DNA of 43,799 nucleotides, from assembly GCA_947629815.1 (NCBI GenBank), contig CANRFG010000007.1, forward strand, positions 1 to 43,799, in the 5' to 3' direction. This DNA is from an uncultured Bacilli bacterium (GTDB lineage: Bacteria > Bacillota_I > Bacilli_A > RF39 > UBA660). The notes under the pieces are model-generated. The model was not told where the DNA came from and made no database searches. It saw only the letters and a program-made list of their open reading frames with translations. Below, piece after piece: positions 1 through 5,387 of the stretch (its first letter is position 1; each line of letters opens with the position of its first letter). The translations under genes and the position numbers were made by a program.

Positions 1-24
1 TTTCAATAATATCTAAAATTTTTC

Positions 25-65
25 AAAATAAAAGACAAATAAGTAATTTATTTTACCTATTTGTC
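25..65 (-). terminator. Intrinsic terminator of the nfu-like gene
   Basis: A near-perfect stem (GACAAATA..TATTTGTC, extended inwards by GTAA/TTAC across one mismatch) lies at 34-65. On the minus strand it is followed by TTTTATTTT. It sits about 20 bases past the nfu stop. A smaller stem (AACGTGA/TCACGTT) overlaps the stop codon itself. Confidence 0.75.
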
Positions 66-85
66 AACAGTCTGAAAACGTGATT

Positions 86-313
86 TTAATTCACGTTTAT
101 TACATCAATAACCTCAGGTACTTCTTCTTTAATAGCTGCCTCGATTCCTTCTTTTAAAGTAATATCAAGCATGTAGCAGTTTGAACATGCACCCATCATT
201 TTTATATAAACTATGTTGTTTTCATATTTTACAAATTCTATGTTTCCACCATCATTTATTAAAAATGGTCTTAATTTGTCAATTATATCTTTAATTTTTT
301 CTTCTGTGTTCAT
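86..313 (-). CDS. NifU C-terminal-domain (Nfu-type) iron-sulfur protein
   Basis: A 75-residue protein covering just the Nfu/NifU C-terminal domain. The family carries or transfers Fe-S clusters to target proteins in the cytoplasm. Visible signature: GACSNC, with a CxxC pair at about residues 43 and 46 inside the usual LRPFLxxDGG...GAC context. The length fits stand-alone Nfu proteins of Firmicutes. The start follows AAGGAA with a rather long spacer. No other SUF or ISC gene is in the window, so its partners lie elsewhere. It is divergent from the S1-domain gene. Confidence 0.9.
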   Translation of the reverse strand: MNTEEKIKDIIDKLRPFLINDGGNIEFVKYENNIVYIKMMGACSNCYMLDITLKEGIEAAIKEEVPEVIDVINVN

Positions 314-477
314 ATTAATGAATCATTCCTTTCTTTCTTTTTGATTATACACATGTAGTGATGAAAATAATTATTTTTTAGGTTAACAACCAAATATATT
401 ATACGTATAAAAAAAGTGTAAGTAAAGCTTTTTTTAATAATAATATTATGTTATAATTTTTATTGAGGTGCATATTG

Positions 478-849
478 ATGTATAAAGAAGGAGAAGTTGT
501 AAGAGGCACAGTTACGGGTATAGAAAGTTATGGAATATTTGTATCATTTGATGAATTTTATAGTGGTTTAATACATATTTCTGAAATTTCTGATAATTTT
601 GTAAAAAATATATATGATATTGCTAAAGTTGGAGATGATATATATGTAAAGATTATTGGCGTAGATAATAAATCAAATCATTTAGTATTAAGCATAAAAG
701 GTATTCAATATAAATCTACTGAAAATAGATTAAAGAAAAAAATAAAAGAAACAAGTCTTGGATTTAAAACATTAAAATATAATTTACCTATTTGGATAGA
801 GAAGGGTTTAAAAAAACTAGAAAAAAGTGAAGATTCTCTTGACAAATAG
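478..849 (+). CDS. S1-domain RNA-binding protein (YugI/CvfD-like)
   Basis: A 123-residue protein with one N-terminal S1 RNA-binding domain (about residues 4-72: GEVVRGTVTGIESYGIFVSF...GLIHISEIS) and a lysine-rich tail. It resembles the general stress protein 13 / CvfD family, which associates with ribosomes and affects translation; the exact role here is inferred. The ORF-track start (TTG at 463) is unlikely, because GAGGTG at 465-470 is a well placed Shine-Dalgarno for the ATG at 478. TATAAT lies at 452-457. The last codons overlap the promoter of the tRNA cluster. Confidence 0.85.
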   Translation: MYKEGEVVRGTVTGIESYGIFVSFDEFYSGLIHISEISDNFVKNIYDIAKVGDDIYVKIIGVDNKSNHLVLSIKGIQYKSTENRLKKKIKETSLGFKTLKYNLPIWIEKGLKKLEKSEDSLDK

Positions 850-867
850 TTTCATAAATGATATAGT
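839..867 (+). promoter_or_regulatory. Promoter of the first tRNA block
   Basis: TTGACA (839-844), a 17-base spacer and TATAGT (862-867). The -35 lies inside the last codons of the S1-domain gene. The predicted start, near 874, is just upstream of tRNA-Val. Confidence 0.75.
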
Positions 868-887
868 TAATTACGTCAACGTTTTAT

Positions 888-964
888 GGGCGATTAGCTC
901 AGTTGGTTAGAGCACTTGCCTTACAAGCAAGGGGTCATAGGTTCGAGTCCTATATCGCCCACCA
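888..964 (+). tRNA. tRNA-Val (anticodon TAC)
   Basis: A cloverleaf can be drawn: acceptor GGGCGAT/ATCGCCC, anticodon loop CTTACAA giving UAC, T-loop TTCGAGT. The CCA end is encoded. First gene of the cluster. Confidence 0.97.
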
Positions 965-969
965 TTAAT

Positions 970-1045
<76 letters not shown>

Positions 1046-1052
1046 TTTATAT

Positions 1053-1136
1053 GGAGGGATAGCGAAGTGGTCAAACGCGGCAGACTGTAAATCTGTTCTT
1101 TCGGGTTCAATGGTTCAAATCCATTTCCCTCCACCA
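1053..1136 (+). tRNA. tRNA-Tyr (anticodon GTA)
   Basis: Acceptor GGAGGGA/TCCCTCC, anticodon loop CTGTAAA giving GUA. It has the long variable arm expected for bacterial tRNA-Tyr. CCA is encoded. Confidence 0.97.
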
Positions 1137-1151
1137 TTTTTTAGGTTAGAT

Positions 1152-1226
1152 TGCCTCGTAGCCAAGCGGTAAGGCACCACACTTTGACTGTGGCATGCGC
1201 TAGTTCGAATCTAGCCGAGGCAGCCA
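1152..1226 (+). tRNA. tRNA-Gln (anticodon TTG)
   Basis: Acceptor TGCCTCG/CGAGGCA with a U1-A72 pair typical of tRNA-Gln. Anticodon loop CTTTGAC gives UUG. CCA is encoded. Confidence 0.97.
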
Positions 1227-1241
1227 TAATTATTATAAAAT

Positions 1242-1317
1242 GTCCCGTTAGCTCAGTAGGTAGAGCATTTGACTTTTAATCAAAGGGTCGGCGATTCGAG
1301 TTCGCCACGGGACACCA
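1242..1317 (+). tRNA. tRNA-Lys (anticodon TTT)
   Basis: Acceptor GTCCCGT/ACGGGAC, anticodon loop CTTTTAA giving UUU. CCA is encoded. Last gene of the first block; a terminator follows at once. Confidence 0.97.
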
Positions 1318-1329
1318 TTAAAGAATTAG

Positions 1330-1358
1330 CCTTTTTGTTTCTAAAAAGGTTTTTTATT
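1330..1358 (+). terminator. Terminator ending the first tRNA block
   Basis: CCTTTTT / AAAAAGG stem with a 6-base loop followed by TTTTTT, just after tRNA-Lys. Confidence 0.8.
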
Positions 1359-1418
1359 AGAATGTTGTATTTTTCGTATCCTTTTTTTCACAAAATTGAA
1401 AAAAAGTATCAAAAAGTC

Positions 1419-1447
1419 TTGCTAAATTTAATAAGATGTAATATAAT
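1419..1447 (+). promoter_or_regulatory. Promoter of the second tRNA block
   Basis: TTGCTA (1419-1424), a 17-base spacer and a perfect TATAAT (1442-1447). The short leader before tRNA-Leu holds a GTCTTA..TAAGAC hairpin (1454-1472). Confidence 0.8.
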
Positions 1448-1480
1448 TAAATAGTCTTATAGTTTTTAAGACATTTTGAT

Positions 1481-1569
1481 GCCTGAGTGGCGGAATTGGT
1501 AGACGCACAGGACTTAAAATCCTGCGAAGGTCATACTTCATGCCGGTTCAAGTCCGGCCTTAGGCACCA
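1481..1569 (+). tRNA. tRNA-Leu (anticodon TAA)
   Basis: Class II tRNA with a long variable arm. Acceptor GCCTGAG/CTTAGGC (with a G-U pair), anticodon loop CTTAAAA giving UAA. CCA is encoded. First gene of the second block. Confidence 0.97.
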
Positions 1570-1604
1570 TTTATTTTTTTTAGATTATATTTATTTATTG
1601 ATAA

Positions 1605-1695
1605 GGAGAAATACCCAAGTCTGGTTGAAGGGACCGGTCTTGAAAACCGGGAGGTCGGAAACGGCGCGGGGGTTCGAATCCCTCTTTCTCCGCCA
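1605..1695 (+). tRNA. tRNA-Ser (anticodon TGA)
   Basis: Class II tRNA with a long variable arm. Acceptor GGAGAAA/TTTCTCC, anticodon loop CTTGAAA giving UGA, discriminator G. CCA is encoded. Confidence 0.97.
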
Positions 1696-1720
1696 CTAAT
1701 AATTATAATTAACAAAATAT

Positions 1721-1797
<77 letters not shown>

Positions 1798-1800
1798 AAT

Positions 1801-1876
1801 GGTTCCGTGGTGTAGCGGTTATCACGTCTGCCTGTCACGCAGAAGATCGCGAGTTCAATTCTCGTCGGAACCGCCA
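1801..1876 (+). tRNA. tRNA-Asp (anticodon GTC)
   Basis: Acceptor GGTTCCG/CGGAACC, anticodon loop CTGTCAC giving GUC, discriminator G. CCA is encoded. Confidence 0.97.
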
Positions 1877-1883
1877 TTATTAT

Positions 1884-1959
1884 GGCTTCATAGCTCAGTC
1901 GGTAGAGCAAAGGACTGAAAATCCTTGTGTCGGTGGTTCAATTCCACCTGAAGCCACCA
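1884..1959 (+). tRNA. tRNA-Phe (anticodon GAA)
   Basis: Acceptor GGCTTCA/TGAAGCC, anticodon loop CTGAAAA giving GAA. CCA is encoded. Confidence 0.97.
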
Positions 1960-1996
1960 TAAAATAAATATTAGGTGTGTACCCAATAATTAATAT

Positions 1997-2073
1997 GCGC
2001 TCGTAGCTCAGCTGGATAGAGTATTTGGCTACGAACCAAAGGGTCAGGGGTTCGAATCCCTTCGGGCGCACCA
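1997..2073 (+). tRNA. tRNA-Arg (anticodon ACG)
   Basis: Acceptor GCGCTCG/CGGGCGC, anticodon loop CTACGAA giving ACG (expected to be edited to ICG). CCA is encoded. Confidence 0.97.
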
Positions 2074-2077
2074 TTAA

Positions 2078-2154
2078 CGGGAAATGGCTCAACTTGGTAG
2101 AGCACTTGGTTTGGGACCAAGGGGTTGCAGGTTCAAATCCTGTTTTCCCGACCA
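2078..2154 (+). tRNA. tRNA-Pro (anticodon TGG), host of an integrated element
   Basis: Acceptor CGGGAAA/TTTCCCG, anticodon loop TTTGGGA giving UGG. CCA is encoded. Its last 17 bases plus two flanking bases are repeated at 5165-5183, so the gene is intact and serves as the left attachment site of the mobile element that follows. Confidence 0.97.
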
Positions 2155-2156
2155 TT
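2138..2156 (+). repeat. attL core (19-bp direct repeat in tRNA-Pro)
   Basis: The 19 bases TCCTGTTTTCCCGACCATT recur exactly at 5165-5183. The left copy is the T-arm and acceptor end of tRNA-Pro, the usual target of tyrosine integrases. Confidence 0.85.
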
Positions 2157-2166
2157 TAAGTAAAAC

Positions 2167-2214
2167 CTCTAAAAACGCCTAAAAACAGGGTAAAATAGGC
2201 TATTAGAGTTTTTA
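2167..2214 (+). terminator. Terminator-like hairpin at the left element end
   Basis: CTCTAA..TTAGAG with an inner GCCTA..TAGGC stem, followed by TTTTTA. It lies just inside attL and would end transcripts leaving tRNA-Pro, replacing the chromosomal terminator now displaced to 5192. It touches the int stop codon. Confidence 0.55.
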
Positions 2215-3135
2215 TAGAGTATGTAATGAATTAAAAGTGTCCAACACTTTTTTTTCATAATCATTGATTAAATGAGTATAGGTTTTAATAGTCATATTAA
2301 TATCACTATGTCCTAAACGCCTACTAACCTCAATAATAGGAATATTATTTTGAATTAAAAATGTAGCGTTTGAGTGCCTAAAATCATGTAATCTAATATT
2401 TTTTAGTTGAGCAAGTTCACAATACTTTTTTTTACGACGCTCAATAGATGTAATACTTAAAGATTTATAACCACCGAAGATATAAAAAGAATTGTCAAAA
2501 TCTTTATAAGTATTAATATAATATTTTTTTAAATCATAAAGTGAATTTAATAAAAAATTGTCAATTTTAATATGTCTAATAGAAGATTTTGACTTTGGTG
2601 TTAAAATAACTTTATGACCATTGTAATGCTCTTTAGATATTGTTTTACATATAAAAATACTATTGTCATGTAAATCATCAAAAGTTAATGCTAAACATTC
2701 TCCTAATCTACAACCTGTATGAAATAAAAAAATAAAAAAAATTTTATATACAAAATCAATATCTTCAAAAATATTAATAAATCTATAAAACTCATCATAA
2801 GACCATATATTTAATTCTTTAGGAATATCATCATTTTTAAAATTTCCAACTTTTCTAGGGACATTATCATTAAAATTATGAAATAAACCTAAATATGAAT
2901 AAAACGAAACCATTGTGTAATGTAAAGCCTTTTTATAGGCATAAGTTAAATTTTTATTATTAATTTCTTTTTGCCAATTAAAATATATAACAGGGTTAAT
3001 ATCTTCAATTTTATAATTTTTAAAATAAGGCAAAATATAAAAATTAAATCTTGATTTAATACTATTTATAGATGAAATTTTTAATTTAAAAGAAATATAA
3101 TCAATATAATCAATATATAATTTCTCAAAGTTCAT
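2212..3135 (-). CDS. Tyrosine recombinase / integrase
   Basis: A 307-residue phage-type integrase. The catalytic set is visible: Arg143 (TGCRLGECLAL), His250 and Arg253 (RLHDFRHSNA), His276 (RRLGHSDINM) and the nucleophile Tyr286 (KTYTHL). The N-terminal ~100 residues match a SAM-like core-binding domain, but there is no clear arm-binding zinc domain. It should insert and excise the element at tRNA-Pro. I chose the ATG at 3135, 5 bases after AGGTGG, over the GTG at 3144. It is read from the promoter at 3255-3283 through a ~110-nt leader that holds a small upstream ORF and a 24-base dyad. Confidence 0.92.
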   Translation of the reverse strand: MNFEKLYIDYIDYISFKLKISSINSIKSRFNFYILPYFKNYKIEDINPVIYFNWQKEINNKNLTYAYKKALHYTMVSFYSYLGLFHNFNDNVPRKVGNFKNDDIPKELNIWSYDEFYRFINIFEDIDFVYKIFFIFLFHTGCRLGECLALTFDDLHDNSIFICKTISKEHYNGHKVILTPKSKSSIRHIKIDNFLLNSLYDLKKYYINTYKDFDNSFYIFGGYKSLSITSIERRKKKYCELAQLKNIRLHDFRHSNATFLIQNNIPIIEVSRRLGHSDINMTIKTYTHLINDYEKKVLDTFNSLHTL

Positions 3136-3199
3136 AGATACCACCTATAAAATTTAACATAATAGTTTTAATATTTGTAAAAATACAAATATTTCTCAT
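3125..3199 (-). CDS. Possible 24-aa leader ORF of int
   Basis: ATG at 3199, stop TGA at 3125, overlapping the int start by 11 bases in another frame, so translation could be coupled. GGGAGG lies upstream, but with a long (13-base) spacer. The spacer AAATTTAAAACTC is exactly complementary to the 5' end of the putative RNA at 3312. It starts MRNICIFTNIK and matches no family I know. It may be only a ribosome-loading site. Confidence 0.3.
   Translation of the reverse strand: MRNICIFTNIKTIMLNFIGGIYEL
3170..3193. promoter_or_regulatory. Perfect 10-bp dyad in the int leader
   Basis: AATATTTGTA-AAAA-TACAAATATT, a perfect inverted repeat. It could be an RNA hairpin in the int leader or an operator for an element-encoded or host regulator. 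Confidence 0.5.
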
Positions 3200-3254
3200 G
3201 AGTTTTAAATTTCCTCCCTTCATATGAAATAGTCAGATAAACCGACTTAAATAA

Positions 3255-3283
3255 ATTATAGTATAATAATTTTAACTTGACAA
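3255..3283 (-). promoter_or_regulatory. int promoter, overlapping the divergent RNA promoter
   Basis: On the minus strand: TTGTCA (3283-3278), a 17-base spacer and TATAAT (3260-3255). Its -35 overlaps the plus-strand TTGACA at 3277-3282 by five bases, so the two promoters cannot be occupied at once. Confidence 0.7.
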
Positions 3284-3305
3284 GTATTTTAATTGATAAT
3301 ATAAT
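3277..3305 (+). promoter_or_regulatory. Consensus promoter of the element's small RNA
   Basis: A perfect TTGACA (3277-3282), a 17-base spacer and a perfect TATAAT (3300-3305). Only ~90 bases separate it from a strong terminator, and no good ORF with a ribosome site lies between. Confidence 0.75.
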
Positions 3306-3311
3306 TAATTT

Positions 3312-3397
3312 AGAGTTTTAAATTTAAAAATGAAAAGTTATGAAATAGTAGATAATACCAAAACTCGTAAAAAAAGCCGTTTAAAAGGCTTTTTTAT
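3312..3397 (+). ncRNA. Putative ~86-nt small RNA of the element
   Basis: Start inferred about 7 bases after TATAAT, end at the terminator T-run. The 5' end GAGTTTT (3313-3319) can pair with AAAACTC (3360-3366), closing the RNA into a stem. The same 5' end (GAGTTTTAAATTT) is a perfect 13-nt complement of the int leader at 3200-3212, between a GGGAGG and an AUG. This suggests a trans-acting repressor of int. Alternative: a 26-codon ORF at 3330-3410 (MKSYEIVDNTK...) runs through the terminator but has no Shine-Dalgarno. Confidence 0.55.
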
Positions 3398-3398
3398 T
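3370..3398. terminator. Bidirectional intrinsic terminator
   Basis: AAAAAAGCC / GGCTTTTTT, a 9-bp stem with T-runs on both strands. It ends the putative small RNA on the plus strand and shields int from upstream minus-strand transcripts. Confidence 0.8.
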
Positions 3399-3410
3399 GT
3401 GTTTATTTAA

Positions 3411-3757
3411 AGCGTGGGGAAATTTCTAAAAAATTCTATTTTTTGTTTTCTCTCCCTAAAGGGAAAGACAAGTCAAAAAATAACGACTTTTTATAAGAAA
3501 TTTCTTTCACGCAATAACCCTCTCTTTATTTTTTACTTTTTAAAAAAAGTAAACAAAAATTTTTTTAAACACTCGCCGTTATGGGCAACAAAAACAAAAA
3601 AAATGATGTTATCACTTTTTTTTGTTTTTACAAACAACATTATGGGGCAAACAAAAATATCAATAGACTTTCACGGCATATACTCACATACTTCGTATGC
3701 TCCGTTATTCCATGTTCTATTGACATTTTTTTATTGCTTATTATATCTTGAATTATT
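3411..3757. other. Hairpin-rich noncoding region, candidate replication origin
   Basis: No believable gene. It contains several long foldbacks: GCGTG..AAATTTCT at 3411-3427 pairing with 3497-3513 around nested stems (TTTTTTG/CAAAAAA, TCCCT/AGGGA); TTTACTTTTT/AAAAAGTAAA near 3533-3554; an 18-bp near-perfect stem at 3590-3629; and CATAC-TTC-GTATG near 3690. TTATGGGCAACAAAAA and TTATGGGGCAAACAAAAA form a near direct repeat. Such folded DNA is typical of double- or single-strand origins of rolling-circle replicons. No nick site could be assigned. Confidence 0.45.
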
Positions 3758-4009
3758 CTATTTATCTAAAGTTTTATTAAATAAAATAGAATAATATAAA
3801 ATAGTTCTGTTCATAATATTTTTAGAAATTTCATCATTTCTATTTCTGTTAACTAAATTACAAAAATTAAGAACATAAAAAATTAGTTCATAATCTTTTT
3901 TTGTAATTTTCTTTTTAAATAAAATAGGTTGAATTAATTCTAAAAGATATTTACAACATGATATTTTATCATGTTCAAATAAAAAATTTATGTAATATAA
4001 TTCAAACAT
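3758..4009 (-). CDS. Unknown 83-aa element protein
   Basis: A family is not recognised. The protein is small, with mixed hydrophobic and basic residues, probably alpha-helical (CCKYLLELIQPILFKKK). It lies downstream of rep in the same direction with a 128-base gap holding a perfect AT-rich dyad (4025-4043). Its ribosome site is odd: a GGGGGG run about 9 bases before the ATG. The position between Rep and the origin-like region would suit a copy-control or accessory replication protein, but nothing in the sequence proves that. Confidence 0.55.
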   Translation of the reverse strand: MFELYYINFLFEHDKISCCKYLLELIQPILFKKKITKKDYELIFYVLNFCNLVNRNRNDEISKNIMNRTILYYSILFNKTLDK

Positions 4010-4024
4010 AAATACAACCCCCCA

Positions 4025-4043
4025 ATTATTAAAATTTAATAAT
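4025..4043. promoter_or_regulatory. Perfect AT dyad upstream of the 83-aa gene
   Basis: ATTATTAAA-A-TTTAATAAT, 9-bp arms around one base, 15 bases upstream of the ATG. It may be an operator or may simply reflect AT-rich composition. Confidence 0.35.
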
Positions 4044-4070
4044 GAGAGGAGACTAAAGAGGATGCGCTAC

Positions 4071-4098
4071 TTGACATAAATAAAATAAATGATATAAT
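4071..4098 (+). promoter_or_regulatory. Consensus promoter reading into the 3' end of rep
   Basis: A perfect TTGACA (4071-4076), a 16-base spacer and a perfect TATAAT (4093-4098) on the plus strand. The transcript would start near 4105, form a GTTGAAA..TTTCAAC hairpin (4109-4135) and run antisense into rep. No plus-strand gene follows, so an antisense RNA is the simplest reading. Confidence 0.5.
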
Positions 4099-4137
4099 AA
4101 ACATTGTTGAAAACCAAACCAAACCTTTCAACTAAAG

Positions 4138-5016
4138 TTAAAGATATTCATCAAATGAAATTAAATCTCCGTCATAAGAATTTTGATATATATTATTATA
4201 TATCAATTTTTTTTGCCCTAAAATTCGTTTAAAATATTCAAGATGTTTTTCATTTGATAAATTCAAATAAGAAACAATTGGTTTTGTTAAGTTTTTAGAA
4301 TATAAATACCTATGTTTAGTAAAAAATCTATCGTCTATATCTTTAGTCATATATTTGCTAATATAACCAATTATTTTCTTTATGTCGCCTTTAACAATTT
4401 CAACATTGTTAAAGCCATAATTCCAATATTTAATATGCAAAAATTTATTATTATCTTGTTGCCTATAAATTAAATCAGAATTTTCAATATCAACATTAGT
4501 TAGCATGTGATAATGTACTATACCACTTTTATGAAATTCAGGAACAGCAATATATTTAAAATCTTTAAACTTTTTCCTAACTTTAATAATAAATTTTTTA
4601 AATTCATAATTAGTAAAGGAAATGTCTTTAAGATTAATAGAAAATTTTTTAGGGTCAAAAGTTAAAGTTATAAATGTTCTCCAAATTTCAGAGTTACATT
4701 TAGCCAACCTTTGACAAGAAAGTTTACTCCTAGTTAAATTTTTAGGTTCTATTTGTTGCAAACTAATACCTACTTTTTTTAAATTATCAGTATCAACATC
4801 TAAAATGTTTTTAATATTACTATCTTTCTTTTCATCTTTTTTATCATTTTTAATTTTATCATCATTAAATTTATATACCTGTAAATACTCGCCACAATTA
4901 ACAATTTTAATGTTATAAATACTCTTGTTAGATATTTTTTTAGTAAAAAAAGTTTCCAAAATGAGACTACTATCAAGTAAGGCGTCTCCTTTTTCGTTAA
5001 TTTTTTTATTGTTCAT
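4138..5016 (-). CDS. HUH-type rolling-circle replication initiator (Rep)
   Basis: A 292-residue single-strand endonuclease. Motif 1 RTFITLTF (about 113-120), motif 2 VHYHM with the metal-binding His168 and His170 (after PEFHKSG, a common lead-in), and motif 3 YISKYMTK with Tyr218 and Tyr222, one of them the nicking nucleophile. This order and the YxxKY form match Rep proteins of small rolling-circle plasmids and microviruses. The first ~100 residues are lysine/asparagine-rich and unmatched. No helicase domain is seen, so unwinding would use a host helicase. The ATG at 5016 has no clear Shine-Dalgarno, so the start is uncertain. Confidence 0.85.
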   Translation of the reverse strand: MNNKKINEKGDALLDSSLILETFFTKKISNKSIYNIKIVNCGEYLQVYKFNDDKIKNDKKDEKKDSNIKNILDVDTDNLKKVGISLQQIEPKNLTRSKLSCQRLAKCNSEIWRTFITLTFDPKKFSINLKDISFTNYEFKKFIIKVRKKFKDFKYIAVPEFHKSGIVHYHMLTNVDIENSDLIYRQQDNNKFLHIKYWNYGFNNVEIVKGDIKKIIGYISKYMTKDIDDRFFTKHRYLYSKNLTKPIVSYLNLSNEKHLEYFKRILGQKKLIYNNIYQNSYDGDLISFDEYL

Positions 5017-5048
5017 TTGTGTTTTTTAAAACTATAAGAAAATATAAT

Positions 5049-5081
5049 GCAACGCAAGAGACTGCGTCTCTCTTGCGATGC
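5049..5081. repeat. Strong GC-rich hairpin upstream of rep
   Basis: 13-base arms GCAACGCAAGAGA and TCTCTTGCGATGC (one mismatch) around a 7-base loop CTGCGTC. It is the most GC-rich patch of the element and lies between rep and attR. It could be the Rep nick hairpin, or a structured antisense/leader RNA controlling rep, since TATAAT at 5043-5048 faces into it on the plus strand. Confidence 0.55.
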
Positions 5082-5102
5082 AAGTATATTAAATATTAAA
5101 AC

Positions 5103-5148
5103 TATATGCTTATATGCTTATTTTAAGGCTATTTTGGGCTATTTTAAG
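5103..5148. repeat. Short direct repeats inside attR
   Basis: Overlapping copies of TATATGCTTA (5103, 5111) and two copies of GGCTATTTT (5127, 5137). GGCTATT also occurs just inside attL at 2198. They are candidate integrase arm-binding sites. Confidence 0.3.
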
Positions 5149-5164
5149 CAAAATACCGAGTTAT

Positions 5165-5183
5165 TCCTGTTTTCCCGACCATT
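5165..5183 (+). repeat. attR core (19-bp direct repeat)
   Basis: An exact copy of the tRNA-Pro 3' end at 2138-2156, without the rest of the tRNA. Confidence 0.85.
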
Positions 5184-5191
5184 ATGTTTAT

Positions 5192-5217
5192 AAGCCTTAT
5201 TTTATAAGGCTTTTTTA
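5192..5217 (+). terminator. Original tRNA-operon terminator, displaced by the element
   Basis: AAGCCTTA / TAAGGCTT stem followed by TTTTTT, starting 9 bases after attR. Without the element it would lie directly behind tRNA-Pro. Confidence 0.75.
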
Positions 5218-5387
5218 TTTTCTTGGTCTTGCTTTTGGTCTTGCTTTTTTGTTTTTAAATTTAACCTGAACCCCTTTAAATGTGCCATTTGCTTAAACTT
5301 TATAATTGTTTCCATGTTAATGGTGCCTGACCCTTTGGTTATATCAAGATAATTTGGTAATATACTTAATATATTGGAATTTAACAT
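5202..5387 (-). CDS. Doubtful 61-aa ORF downstream of the endonuclease gene
   Basis: Its ATG overlaps the endonuclease stop (ATGTTAA), so coupling is possible, but there is no separate Shine-Dalgarno. It reads through the displaced tRNA terminator and ends in a KQDQKQDQ repeat encoded by a tandem GGTCTTGCTTTT. No family recognised. It may be a gene remnant or chance. Confidence 0.25.
   Translation of the reverse strand: MLNSNILSILPNYLDITKGSGTINMETIIKFKQMAHLKGFRLNLKTKKQDQKQDQENKKAL

Larger units (their letters stand above)
2138..5183. mobile_element. Small tRNA-Pro integrative element (tyrosine integrase + HUH Rep)
   Basis: About 3.0 kb between two identical 19-bp tRNA-Pro 3' ends. Content: a tyrosine recombinase pointing towards attL, an ~86-nt putative RNA fired divergently from it, a hairpin-rich noncoding stretch, an 83-aa unknown protein and a HUH-type Rep. 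There are no capsid, relaxase-coupling or transfer genes. That fits an integrating rolling-circle plasmid, or a satellite relying on another element for movement. Which of these it is cannot be told from sequence alone. Confidence 0.85.

Noticed and set aside
3414-3794. 126-aa plus-strand ORF in the element
   Set aside because: It starts at GTG without a ribosome site, runs through several long foldbacks and has low-complexity Phe/Lys/Asn composition. Noncoding origin-like DNA is the better reading.
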